A stretch of DNA of 64,000 nt from Ferrithrix thermotolerans DSM 19514. GTDB taxonomy: Bacteria; Actinomycetota; Acidimicrobiia; Acidimicrobiales; Ilumatobacteraceae. Below the pieces are notes generated by a model that ran no database searches, was not told where the DNA came from, and was given only the letters and a program-made list of their open reading frames with translations. The stretch covers positions 1 to 64,000 of the forward strand of contig CAMASN010000007.1 in the NCBI GenBank assembly GCA_945861025.1, given 5' to 3'. Of this stretch, positions 49,096 to 57,738 are shown in pieces (position 1 is the first letter of the stretch; every line of letters starts with the position of its first letter). The position numbers and the translations under genes are program-made.

Positions 49096-51891
49096 GTGAG
49101 TGACGTGAACTCCAATGACTCCGGCCTCGTCTCGACGAACCCTCAGCTTGAAGGGCGGGCGACGGTCTCTGAGATGGTGCGCGCCTTTTTGCCGTTCACG
49201 CGCGGGAGTCGACGCTTATTTGGTCTCCAGTTCGCCGTGTCGTTGCTGCTCTTCGCTCTGCTCGGCCTGCTCCCCCTGCTCACCGGTGACCTGCTGCGCA
49301 CTGCGCTGAATAGCTTTGACGTGGGCGACAAGGCAGACGAGTTCGCAGATAACTGGTTCGCGCTGCAGTCGGAAAACCCCGAGATTTTGAACACGATCGA
49401 TCTCACCGGCGTTGATCGTGAGGCCGTGTTGGTCGGAATCCGCGCGTCCGCAGCGGACGCGCTCGAGAGGAGTTCTACAGGGCTTGTGGATGCTCTGTTC
49501 GTCGACGTGTCCGCCTACCGCACCAGCGGATTGTTGGGGAGAGCCATTGCTCTGAACGTCGACGAGGTCGGGGACACGTATGGTCCCGTGGTCGAATCGA
49601 TCGTTGACGACGGCCGTATCGGTCGGGCCGAGCTAGACGCATTGCGGACACCGAAAAACGGTCCCGATGCGCTGAACCGCATTAAAGGTTTCGATTATCT
49701 CGTGAGCGTGTTGGCCCTGCACCCTGATGCCACCAGCCAACGTAGCGACGCGCGAATCAGTGCGTTCACATGGGAGCTGCTTCGTTTTCTCGGCGTGGTG
49801 GTGGCGGCAGCGATTCTGCGGGCCATTGCTGTCGGGCTTGCAATCAACGCCACATCACTCAGTGGGCGCCGGCTGCAGGATGCGGTGTTTGAACGCGTGC
49901 ACGACACGGTGCTCGTCGAGTCCGGAGCACTCGGGCGACCGAGCATGCTCAGCCGATGCACCACGTACATCGATCAGGTGCAAGAGGCGTTGCTGAAGGC
50001 GCAGACCGATGGTCTGCTGGCTGTTGCGAGCTTGGTGCTGGCGTTGGCCCTGGTACTGTGGATCGACGTCCCGATCGGCACGATGCTGATTGGGACCGTG
50101 CTGATCTTCGAGATCATCCGACGCGTCGTTTCGTCGCGGTGGACGGCCTTGGCTCATCATCGGCTCGATCTGAAGACGGCTCTCAGCGAGACCACTGATG
50201 CTGCGGTGAGCACCGTGGCATCGGTGCGTGCCATCCACGCCGAGGAACACTTCCGTCGACGTTTCCGTCGCGAGGCTGAGGAAGTGCGGTCGTGGACAAT
50301 CCGTCTCGAACGCTTCGGCGAGGCCTTTGGCCTCACGGCGTTCGCAATCGGCCAGCTCGGTGTGCTCATCGTTATCGCAGTGGTCGGCTTCTTGCGTTCG
50401 GACCTGTCGATTGGTGAAGCGACGGCAGCGGTGCTCTACGTGCGAACCGTTGCCGAAGCGCTGACGAGCTTGCCGACGGTACTCATCCGTTTGACGGAGT
50501 CGGCGCCGTACATGCGCCGACTCAGCCGCGTGCTGCTTACGCCGACTCGCCGCGACCAGCCCACAGCTCCGCTGGCCCTGCCAGCGCAACCCAAGGCCCT
50601 GCACGCCGAGAACTTGGGATACAGCGAGCCCGATGGGGCGGGTGGGTTTGCCGACGTCTCGTTCACGGCGACGGCGTTGCGGTGGGCCATGCTCGTCGGC
50701 TCCGTTGGCAGCGGGAGCGAATCGGTCGTTGCTGTGGCAGCAGGGCTTGAGCGGCCGGGGGCCGGACGGGTCTTGCTCGACGACGTCGACCTTGCCACAG
50801 CCTCGATCGGAGATGTCTGTAGGCATATTGCCGTACTCCCGGCGCGCTCCACGGTGCTCGAGGCCACGCTGGCCGAGAACCTCACGGTGCTCCGCCCGCA
50901 GGCGACGGCCGACGAGATAAACGCCGCAGTTGCCGCAGCAGGCTTGACTGCCTTCGTTGCGCGGTACCCCGACGGGATGAACACGCTCGTGGGGGGTCGC
51001 CTCAATCCGGTGGGGCCCCAGGATCGGGCGCGCATTGGCCTCGCGCGTGTGCTGCTCAGCCAGGCACAGGTCGTGCTCATCAGTGACCCCACGGTGGGCC
51101 TCGACCTCGAGGCAGGCGAGGAATTTTGGGGTGCAGCGCGCCGCTACCTCGATGGCCGCATTGTGATTGCATCAACGACCCGCCTCGACCTGATCGACGC
51201 CCGTGATCAGCTCATCGTGCTCGAACGGGGCGGTGTGGTCGATGTGGGCACGCGAGCCGAACTCCTCGCCAGACCGGGCGTGTTCACCCGGTTGTGGCAG
51301 CGCATGCTTGATGGCGTCGACCCAACGAGTGACCTCGGATCGATACCGGGTCTGGCCAAGTTGTCCCCCGAAGTGTTGGCGCAGCTCGCAACGCGACTGG
51401 TCACCGAACGCTTCGAGGACGGCCAGACAATCATCGCCGCCGGTCAGGTAGCCGACCGCGTGTTTATCGTCGTCGACGGGATCGTCGAACTGTTCGACGG
51501 CGATCGCCGGATTGCGACGATGAAGGCCGGCAATCATTTCGGCGACATCGAGTCTCCTGGAGCAGCGGTCACCACGTTCTCAGCCGTCGCCCGCGAGGCC
51601 ACGGTGCTGCGCAGCTTGCACCGCCTGGCCGTCTCCGGTGGCGCGGCCGGTGTCCTCGATCGATCTCCCGCGGAGCGTGCGCTCTATGCCCACTTGGCTC
51701 GTAACGGTGTGTCGACCTCAGCAGAACTCGAGGCGCTGGGCTACAGCACAGGTGTCGGGTCGACGCTTGAGGCACTTGTTGCCGACGGCGTGGTGGTGGG
51801 GGTCGAACTCGACGGCGAGGTCAGCTATCGCCTCGCTGGGTCGCAGCGCCGCCGTCGCGGCGGTGCGGTATCGCTGCTCGACACGCTCTAA
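49096..51891 (+). CDS. ABC exporter-like protein with degenerate ATPase fused to cNMP-binding-like domain
   Basis: A 931-residue protein. Residues about 40-470 are an ABC exporter-type membrane domain, with a long extracytoplasmic insert between the first two helices that contains a weak EF-hand-like DDGRIGRAEL. The nucleotide-binding domain (about 505-740) has lost its catalytic motifs: Walker A reads GSVGSGSES (Lys gone), the Q-loop reads VLPA, the signature is VGPQDRAR, Walker B reads ISDPT, and the switch His is Thr in STTRLDL. A cyclic-nucleotide-binding-like domain follows (FEDGQTIIAAGQVADRVFIV; GNHFGDIESPG), then a winged-helix-like tail. Active export seems unlikely; a regulatory or scaffolding role is inferred. 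Start GTG, 9 nt after the dehydrogenase. Confidence 0.85.
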   Translation: MSDVNSNDSGLVSTNPQLEGRATVSEMVRAFLPFTRGSRRLFGLQFAVSLLLFALLGLLPLLTGDLLRTALNSFDVGDKADEFADNWFALQSENPEILNTIDLTGVDREAVLVGIRASAADALERSSTGLVDALFVDVSAYRTSGLLGRAIALNVDEVGDTYGPVVESIVDDGRIGRAELDALRTPKNGPDALNRIKGFDYLVSVLALHPDATSQRSDARISAFTWELLRFLGVVVAAAILRAIAVGLAINATSLSGRRLQDAVFERVHDTVLVESGALGRPSMLSRCTTYIDQVQEALLKAQTDGLLAVASLVLALALVLWIDVPIGTMLIGTVLIFEIIRRVVSSRWTALAHHRLDLKTALSETTDAAVSTVASVRAIHAEEHFRRRFRREAEEVRSWTIRLERFGEAFGLTAFAIGQLGVLIVIAVVGFLRSDLSIGEATAAVLYVRTVAEALTSLPTVLIRLTESAPYMRRLSRVLLTPTRRDQPTAPLALPAQPKALHAENLGYSEPDGAGGFADVSFTATALRWAMLVGSVGSGSESVVAVAAGLERPGAGRVLLDDVDLATASIGDVCRHIAVLPARSTVLEATLAENLTVLRPQATADEINAAVAAAGLTAFVARYPDGMNTLVGGRLNPVGPQDRARIGLARVLLSQAQVVLISDPTVGLDLEAGEEFWGAARRYLDGRIVIASTTRLDLIDARDQLIVLERGGVVDVGTRAELLARPGVFTRLWQRMLDGVDPTSDLGSIPGLAKLSPEVLAQLATRLVTERFEDGQTIIAAGQVADRVFIVVDGIVELFDGDRRIATMKAGNHFGDIESPGAAVTTFSAVAREATVLRSLHRLAVSGGAAGVLDRSPAERALYAHLARNGVSTSAELEALGYSTGVGSTLEALVADGVVVGVELDGEVSYRLAGSQRRRRGGAVSLLDTL

Positions 51892-52376
51892 CTCGTGAGG
51901 AAGTTGCGGATCTGGGTGTGTTCAACTGCGAAGCCAGCGCGTTGCCAGAACGTGAATGCAACGGAGTCGCCGGGCGAGACGTAACTCTCGATCGATGTGC
52001 AGCCGCGTTCGAAGCACCACTGTGCGAACGACTCTCGAAGGCGGGTGCCAACTCCGCTGCCGCGGTGCGACTCTTTGACATAAAAGTGCGGCATGGTGGC
52101 GAACTTTTCTCCGCCGAGATAATCGGGGAGGGCGCGGATCAGCCCGTAGCAGAACGCAACGACCTCGTCGCGGTCAACTGCAATCTGAACTGTGCCGATC
52201 CTGCCAACGGCCTTCTCGACGCTGCTGCGCCACAACTGCGCAGCGTTCTCGACGAACGGAACGAGTTGGCCGACAGTGCGCAGATGCTCGATGTGTTCGG
52301 CGAACAACGCCTCGACCTGATCAAAGCGTGGGTCGCCTCGCTCGGGCAGCACGATGGTGACATCGTGATCGGTCAT
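51888..52376 (-). CDS. GNAT N-acetyltransferase, last gene of adenylation-carrier operon
   Basis: A 162-residue GNAT protein. The acetyl-CoA loop is VKESHRGSGVGTRLRESFAQWC, followed by the strand IESYVSPGDSVAFTFWQRAGF; together these are GNAT motifs A and B. The ATG overlaps the carrier-protein stop (ATGA). Its stop overlaps that of the convergent ABC-like gene (CTAA). In this operon it could acylate the amino acid loaded on the carrier protein, or move the amino acid to a target. Acceptor unknown. Confidence 0.85.
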   Translation of the reverse strand: MTDHDVTIVLPERGDPRFDQVEALFAEHIEHLRTVGQLVPFVENAAQLWRSSVEKAVGRIGTVQIAVDRDEVVAFCYGLIRALPDYLGGEKFATMPHFYVKESHRGSGVGTRLRESFAQWCFERGCTSIESYVSPGDSVAFTFWQRAGFAVEHTQIRNFLTS

Positions 52377-52636
52377 GGCCCAGTGCTCAACAACGATTTC
52401 ACGAGTCCATCTACGGTGGTGAACGCATCGGGATCCATGTCGGTGAAGTCGACCTCGAGGTCGAAGCTCGACTCGACGCTGTCGATGAGTTCGATCAGTC
52501 CGAACGAGTCGAGCAGGCCTGACTCAAAGAAATCGAAATCGCCGTCAACCTCAAGGCCGTCGAATCCCAATCGGCCGGCGCGCTCGACCAGAAAACTGAT
52601 GACGAACGCCTCCATTGCGGTCTCTCGTTCACTCAT
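52373..52636 (-). CDS. Acyl/peptidyl carrier protein
   Basis: An 87-residue carrier protein with the phosphopantetheine attachment serine in ESGLLDSFGLIELI and an acidic four-helix composition (pattern VDGDFDFFESGLLDSFG). It resembles DltC and D-alanyl or amino-acyl carrier proteins more than FabC-type ACP. It lies between the adenylation enzyme and the GNAT gene, overlapping both by ATGA, so it should carry the amino acid or acid activated by the ligase. Confidence 0.9.
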   Translation of the reverse strand: MSERETAMEAFVISFLVERAGRLGFDGLEVDGDFDFFESGLLDSFGLIELIDSVESSFDLEVDFTDMDPDAFTTVDGLVKSLLSTGP

Positions 52637-54252
52637 TTGGCTCGCCCTTCAAGCGTCTTACTCAGCGCAGCCCGGTCGATCTTGCCGTTGCTGTTCAGCG
52701 GCAGATGATCGATGAAGAACACTTGCTTGGGAACCATATACGGGGGTAATACCTCGCGACACGTTGCAAGGGCAGCCGCTTCGCCACCCTGATCGCCATC
52801 TCGCACCGCGAAGGCGTACAGCGCTTCGGCCGCTGGGCCAGCAGGGTACGACACAGTGATCACCGACTCGGTGTGCAACGCGGCGCGCAGTACAGCGTCT
52901 ACCTCGGCGAGCTCGACGCGAAATCCCATGACCTGTACCTGATCATCAATGCGTCCGTGGAAGATCAGACCGTCAGAGGGCGACCACTCGACGAGATCGC
53001 CGGTGCGATACCAGCGGTCGCTGCTGTGGGGCAAGACCACGAAACTCGCCGCGGTTCGTTCTGGGTCATTCCAGTAACCAGGAGTCACCTGCGGCCCAGC
53101 AAGACACAGTTCGCCGCGTTGGCCTTCGCCCACGGTGCATCCGGACGTATCAACGATTGCGACCTCATGGCCGGGGAATGGCCTACCGATCGGCACCGCA
53201 GCTCCGGAACCTGAATTCGCAGTCCACTCGTACGACGTGATCGCGATGGTTGCTTCGGTGGGGCCGTAGAGATTATGCACCGTTGAGTTCGGAGCAGCAG
53301 CGCTCCATTTCTGCGCGACGCTGGCGGGTAGTGCTTCGCCGCAGAACAAGCTGATTCTCAGGCTTGGATACGCGCCGGGCTTCATCGTTCGCATGCGGTC
53401 CATCAGCATCGCTGAGGAAGGCACCGAGAACCACGCCGTGATTTCTTCGTCGCGGATGAACTTGGCTGGGGCGATCGTTGCTCGTTTCGTGGGCACGCAC
53501 AGGCACGCTCCCGCCATCCATGTCGCGAACAGATCATGCACGCTGAGGTCGAACGTGAGGTCGAACATCTGTGAGCAACGGTCTGCGGGTGAATATCCGT
53601 ACGCGCTGACAGCGTGCGACAGATACGCAGACACGTTGGCCTGGCTGACGCCGACTCCCTTGGGCATGCCGGTGCTCCCGGAGGTAAAGAGCAGATAGGC
53701 GATTGATTCATCGCTGACCATTGGGGTCTCGACATGTGGTGTCGTGGCAATGACTCGTGCATCAAGCCGAAGGCCCATCCCAGAACTTGCACTCCATTCG
53801 GGCAGGCGACGCGTTGGGAACAGCACCGCTAGGGCGCCCTCGTGCGATTCCAGTAGTGGTCGAGCGACCTCGTCGGCCTCGGGGCCCACTACGAGTGTGG
53901 CCGCCCCCGATCGGCGCAGCATGCCACCCGTGCGGTCCACTGGAAACCCGGGATGCAAGGGCACATAGGTGCGGCCGGCGAGCACCGCACCAAGCACGCC
54001 CAGATAGGCGTCGAGACTGCGCTGACCGAGCACGGCCACTGGCGCCCCAGTGGGATCGGCTTGTGAGATGGCGGCTGCGATTGATCGGGCGCGCTCGTCG
54101 AGTTCGCGGTACGAAATCGAGGCACCGTCAACCTGCAAAGCCGACTGGTGTGGCGACTTGAAAACTCCGCTCCGCCATGCGTCGGCCAGCGATCGCACCG
54201 TGGGGTGCCCCGGTGCTGGCGATGGTGGTGGACGAACCGATCGCCGTGCCAT
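52633..54252 (-). CDS. Amino acid adenylation enzyme, DltA-like
   Basis: A 539-residue ANL-superfamily enzyme, stand-alone adenylation domain. Core motifs: LLFTSGSTGMPKGV (A3), MFDLTFDLSVHDLF (A4, with the Asp that binds an amino group in amino acid-activating enzymes), NLYGPTEATIAITSY (A5), YRTGDLVEW (A7), GRIDDQVQVMGFRVEL (A8) and NSNGKIDRAAL (A10). No carrier or condensation domain is fused; the carrier is encoded by the next gene. D-alanine or another amino acid is the likely substrate. Divergent from the HAMP gene, with 56 bp between. Confidence 0.9.
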   Translation of the reverse strand: MARRSVRPPPSPAPGHPTVRSLADAWRSGVFKSPHQSALQVDGASISYRELDERARSIAAAISQADPTGAPVAVLGQRSLDAYLGVLGAVLAGRTYVPLHPGFPVDRTGGMLRRSGAATLVVGPEADEVARPLLESHEGALAVLFPTRRLPEWSASSGMGLRLDARVIATTPHVETPMVSDESIAYLLFTSGSTGMPKGVGVSQANVSAYLSHAVSAYGYSPADRCSQMFDLTFDLSVHDLFATWMAGACLCVPTKRATIAPAKFIRDEEITAWFSVPSSAMLMDRMRTMKPGAYPSLRISLFCGEALPASVAQKWSAAAPNSTVHNLYGPTEATIAITSYEWTANSGSGAAVPIGRPFPGHEVAIVDTSGCTVGEGQRGELCLAGPQVTPGYWNDPERTAASFVVLPHSSDRWYRTGDLVEWSPSDGLIFHGRIDDQVQVMGFRVELAEVDAVLRAALHTESVITVSYPAGPAAEALYAFAVRDGDQGGEAAALATCREVLPPYMVPKQVFFIDHLPLNSNGKIDRAALSKTLEGRAK

Positions 54253-54308
54253 GATTCGTCCTGTCCTTGCGTCTTCTTGGAGTGAGTGCGGACGTGTAGG
54301 TTAGCGGA

Positions 54309-55508
54309 ATGCCAACTACCACTAATCAGACCACAAACGCGCCAGATTCGTCTGTGCGCCGGCGTCGTGTCCGACTCGGAATGCGGTGGAAGCTTGTTTT
54401 TGGCTTCGGCCTGGCGATCACAATCGTCTTCTTCGCGGTCGCTGGCTGGATTCTCAGCTTCTCCACGAACACCGCCACCACGAGGCTCAAGAACAGCTTG
54501 GTTGATTTGGCAGAGGGTGGCGCTCAGACCATCGATGTCGCCAACTTCTCCAACTTGCTCACGATCCCAGAACGGCCCACGCCCGGAACGAAGTACCCGG
54601 CGAACGCTGGATTCCTTGCGGGCACCACAGCAACGGCCGAAAGCACGTGGCCAACCGACGCGGCCTACTGGCAGCATGTGAGCGAGATGCTCAATATTCG
54701 TCGCACCAATCCCGACGCATCGCCGTATACGTATGCCACCACCTCAGACGGTGAACTTCGCTTCATCGGCCAGTGGGGGGCGTACGGCTTCACGAACGTG
54801 AGTTGGTGCGCAGACTCCGAGGGCGTGCAGATCGATGACCCATGCGGTGCTCAGTTCAAGCAGTCTGCCGCTGAGGTGTACGGCACGGTTCCCACCTTCG
54901 TGACCGACGGCCTCTTGCGCACCACACCGCAACCTGCGTACACCGATGCGCTCAACACATGGATCTCCGTGTATACGCCCATCAAGGACACAGTTGGCAA
55001 CACGGTAGGCGCACTTGGCGTCGATTATCCGCTGTCGTACGTCAACGACGTTCGTTCTCGTGTGCTCAAGGTGCTCTACCCCGTGTTCGGTGCCTCGTAC
55101 CTCGTGCTGCTTGTGCTCGTCTACTTCATGGCCGGACTCGTCACCCGCCGCCTTGGTCGGATCACATCGGTGACTCAGATGGTTGCCGATGGTGACTACT
55201 CGGTCGACGTGACCGACTTCGCCAAAGCGTATTTCCGCGATGAAATGACCGAGCTGGCTGACAACTTCCAGGTGATGACCCTGAAGGTGGGCGAGCGCGA
55301 ACGAAGCCTGACACGAACCGTTGCAGTGCTGCGCGTCGAGATCGACGAAGCAAAACGAATGGATGCTGTGAAGGAGATCGTCGATAGCGACTTCTTCAAC
55401 CACCTCACCCAGAAGGCAGCAGCGATGCGCGCCAAGGTGAAGAATCAAGAGCTTCAGGATGCTGCGGTTGGGCGTAGCGACTCAGGGGCGGAGCCATCAA
55501 GTGAGTGA
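54309..55508 (+). CDS. HAMP-domain sensor protein without an output domain
   Basis: A 399-residue protein: membrane helix at about residues 30-50, a roughly 200-residue extracytoplasmic domain (Cache-like in its ending, WISVYTPIKDTVGNTVGALGVDYPL), second helix about 257-280, HAMP domain (TRRLGRITSVTQMVADGDY) and a coiled coil with VLRVEIDEAKRMDAVKEIVDSDFF. No kinase, cyclase, phosphatase or receptor domain follows; the end is a short polar tail. ATG 54309 lies 6 nt after TAGGTT. The next gene overlaps by 8 nt, so the signal probably passes to that membrane protein or to the ABC-like protein. Confidence 0.85.
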   Translation: MPTTTNQTTNAPDSSVRRRRVRLGMRWKLVFGFGLAITIVFFAVAGWILSFSTNTATTRLKNSLVDLAEGGAQTIDVANFSNLLTIPERPTPGTKYPANAGFLAGTTATAESTWPTDAAYWQHVSEMLNIRRTNPDASPYTYATTSDGELRFIGQWGAYGFTNVSWCADSEGVQIDDPCGAQFKQSAAEVYGTVPTFVTDGLLRTTPQPAYTDALNTWISVYTPIKDTVGNTVGALGVDYPLSYVNDVRSRVLKVLYPVFGASYLVLLVLVYFMAGLVTRRLGRITSVTQMVADGDYSVDVTDFAKAYFRDEMTELADNFQVMTLKVGERERSLTRTVAVLRVEIDEAKRMDAVKEIVDSDFFNHLTQKAAAMRAKVKNQELQDAAVGRSDSGAEPSSE

Positions 55509-56964
55509 TGACCTGAATCTCTTTGGAGAAAAAGGCGACGCGCCTAGGCCCCGGCGCAATATCGACGACGCGTTAGGCGATATGTCCCGTGCCGCTGAGC
55601 GTACGCGTAGCGCTGGCAGTGCACTCGACGATCTGATTGCTAGCTCGGGTGCTCGGCCGAGAGGCGAAGCCGCACCATCTGAAACGGCGCGCCTCGACAC
55701 GCGCAATCGTTGGGCACTTGCGCTCGCGTTCGCGCTCGCCGGTGTGGGGTTCTGCGGGGTGCTCACCGAGTCCGTTGCGGCTTCACAGTTGCTCAGTAAC
55801 AGCAGTCCCATGGCGTTGGCGGTGGTCTGGCCACTTGGTGGTCTCGGCCTGCTGCTTATCGCGTTTGCCCAAATGCGCTACGTCGACCGATTCGCACGAC
55901 TGGGCGTTGTGCGCTGGGTGTTCTTCATCTGCAGCGCGGCGTTTATCGCCATGCTGGCCCTTGTTGCATTCGGTGTACCGCACAAAGTTCCGGCGGCCAT
56001 CGCGTGGCTTTTGGCCGACCAACTCAACTTCTTGCTGCCCCTTGTGTTGTGGACCCTCGCTGGCGACGTGTTCACCACCGGCCAAGGTGCCACAGTGTTT
56101 CCGAAGATTTCCCGATGGTTGTTCGGCGGTCAGATCGCCGGTCTTGGCGTTGCCGTGCTCGCACCCACGGTGTTCAACCTGAACGATGACTCACTCATCT
56201 GGCTGCTTGCGGCGCCACCACTGGTCGGAATCCTGGTGGCGGTACTCTTGCCGCGGGCCCTCGCCGGTGCCACTACCGGAGTCGGCCACCAACGGGCGCA
56301 GGGCGCAACCGAGTCGCTCAAAGACACGGTGAGCTTCATTGGTCAACTTCCCGCATTTCGTTGGATGTTCTGGGTCGGAGTGTTCGCCATCTTTGGCGGA
56401 ACAATGGTCGACTTTGGATTCCTGCATCTTGCGACCACGCGTTACTCCGATGCTGGATCGCTGCAAGCGGTGTACGCCGGCACCTCACTGGTGTGCTTCG
56501 TAGCGTGTTGGTTACTGCAGAACTACGGATCAACGAAGATCATCAAGAGCCAAGGGATTGCGCGAGTGCTTCAGTTGCTGCCTATCGGTGCGTTGCTCGG
56601 TGGAGCCGTTCTTGTAATCGGCGGAGCGACCACCACGGTGGCACTCGGTTCTCTTGCGCTGGTCATCTGGCGTATCCCGCGATGGAGTATCGATGGGTCA
56701 GCGAGGCAGGCCGCGATGGCGAGTTTGCCCGACGAGCGTCGACTTCGTGTCTCGTTCGCAATCGACATGGGTCCACTGGCGTTGAGCCTGATTCTCGCGG
56801 CTGTTCCCATCGCACTCGCGGTGCAGACCGACAATCTGTGGATCGCTCCGTCGATTGGCGTTGCGTTCGCGGCCGTTGGTCTGGTCCTGAGCCGTAACAC
56901 TGTTCGCACATGGGACGACACTCAGCTCTCGTACCGACTCAAGCGACGTAAGCGACTCGGCTGA
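55501..56964 (+). CDS. MFS-fold membrane protein of ADP/ATP-translocase (Npt1/Tlc)-like type
   Basis: A 487-residue protein with a roughly 75-residue polar N-terminal extension and about 12 membrane helices. GDVFTTGQGATVFPKISRWLFGGQIAG and WVGVFAIFGGTMVDFGFLHLA resemble the conserved blocks of the Npt1/Tlc nucleotide-transport family, and the C-terminal FPxI-like element fits. The relation is by pattern and not certain; an ordinary MFS carrier is the alternative. GTG 55501 overlaps the HAMP gene. In other bacteria such proteins can be fused to cyclic-nucleotide-binding domains, which here are on the nearby ABC-like protein. Confidence 0.7.
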   Translation: MSDDLNLFGEKGDAPRPRRNIDDALGDMSRAAERTRSAGSALDDLIASSGARPRGEAAPSETARLDTRNRWALALAFALAGVGFCGVLTESVAASQLLSNSSPMALAVVWPLGGLGLLLIAFAQMRYVDRFARLGVVRWVFFICSAAFIAMLALVAFGVPHKVPAAIAWLLADQLNFLLPLVLWTLAGDVFTTGQGATVFPKISRWLFGGQIAGLGVAVLAPTVFNLNDDSLIWLLAAPPLVGILVAVLLPRALAGATTGVGHQRAQGATESLKDTVSFIGQLPAFRWMFWVGVFAIFGGTMVDFGFLHLATTRYSDAGSLQAVYAGTSLVCFVACWLLQNYGSTKIIKSQGIARVLQLLPIGALLGGAVLVIGGATTTVALGSLALVIWRIPRWSIDGSARQAAMASLPDERRLRVSFAIDMGPLALSLILAAVPIALAVQTDNLWIAPSIGVAFAAVGLVLSRNTVRTWDDTQLSYRLKRRKRLG

Positions 56965-56993
56965 TCATCGTTGTCTCACGGCACTGGCCGAGG

Positions 56994-57719
56994 TCAGCGG
57001 GTTCGTTCGGCGCCTACCGCCGAAGCCACCCAGGCAATGTCGGCATCGAATCGGTAGTGGTCAAGTAAGAACGCTGCAGCTCCAGCCTCTCGCGCGTGGC
57101 CTTCGATCGTGGCAGGTTCTATTCCCTCAGGTGGGAGCCAAAGCAGATGAAGGCGACGTAGTTCTGAGCCGGGTCCTTGCCATTGCGCTGCGCTTTTGGG
57201 TTCGTAGTACTCAATGTCGAGGTCGCGCATGCCGATCAGCCTGAAGAATGGAGCGCGGGTCCTTGGCGCTTCGCCAACTAATCCGAGTACCGGTACGTTT
57301 CCGCAGTCGCTGGCCAGTTGCTCGATGATCGTGCGATACAGCCAAGCCAGTAACCGACGCTGCCCGACCTTCAAGGCTCCAACCGCTGGGTCAAGGTGCA
57401 CGAAGTGAACGATGGCAACCCTTCGATGAAGGTTTGAATCGAACACGACATAGCCCGCGGGTGACCCATCAACCTCGAGCAACCATTGGTGCGATTGCAC
57501 CTGCGCAACGCTCGCGATGGGCCCCGATCTGGTGCGCAGCAGTGGCGTGAAAAATGGGTACTTCGGAAATGCTGCTTCGTGCAACGTGTTCAGCGAAGCG
57601 CTGAGTTGGCCTTCGGGATCTCCGATCACGTCGGTGAGCACGATCAGCGAGCCGTCGTCGGCGCGTTGTGACAGGGGTGATCCGCGCCCGATGTCGGGCG
57701 CGGGTTCGGGCTGAATCAT
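56994..57719 (-). CDS. GNAT-like acyltransferase domain protein
   Basis: A 241-residue protein. LTDVIGDPEGQLSASLNTLHEAAFPKYPFF at the N-terminus and LLEVDGSPAGYVVFDSNLHRRVAIVHFVHLDP look like the first strands of a GNAT fold; KVGQRRLLAWLYRTIIEQL occupies the place of the CoA-binding helix. The usual Q/RxxGxG/A loop is only partly kept (LKVGQRR). Start ATG 57719, 19 nt after the MinD-like stop, so the two genes are cotranscribed. Function unknown. Confidence 0.65.
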   Translation of the reverse strand: MIQPEPAPDIGRGSPLSQRADDGSLIVLTDVIGDPEGQLSASLNTLHEAAFPKYPFFTPLLRTRSGPIASVAQVQSHQWLLEVDGSPAGYVVFDSNLHRRVAIVHFVHLDPAVGALKVGQRRLLAWLYRTIIEQLASDCGNVPVLGLVGEAPRTRAPFFRLIGMRDLDIEYYEPKSAAQWQGPGSELRRLHLLWLPPEGIEPATIEGHAREAGAAAFLLDHYRFDADIAWVASAVGAERTR

Positions 57720-57738
57720 TGGCCGAAGGCCGGGTGGT

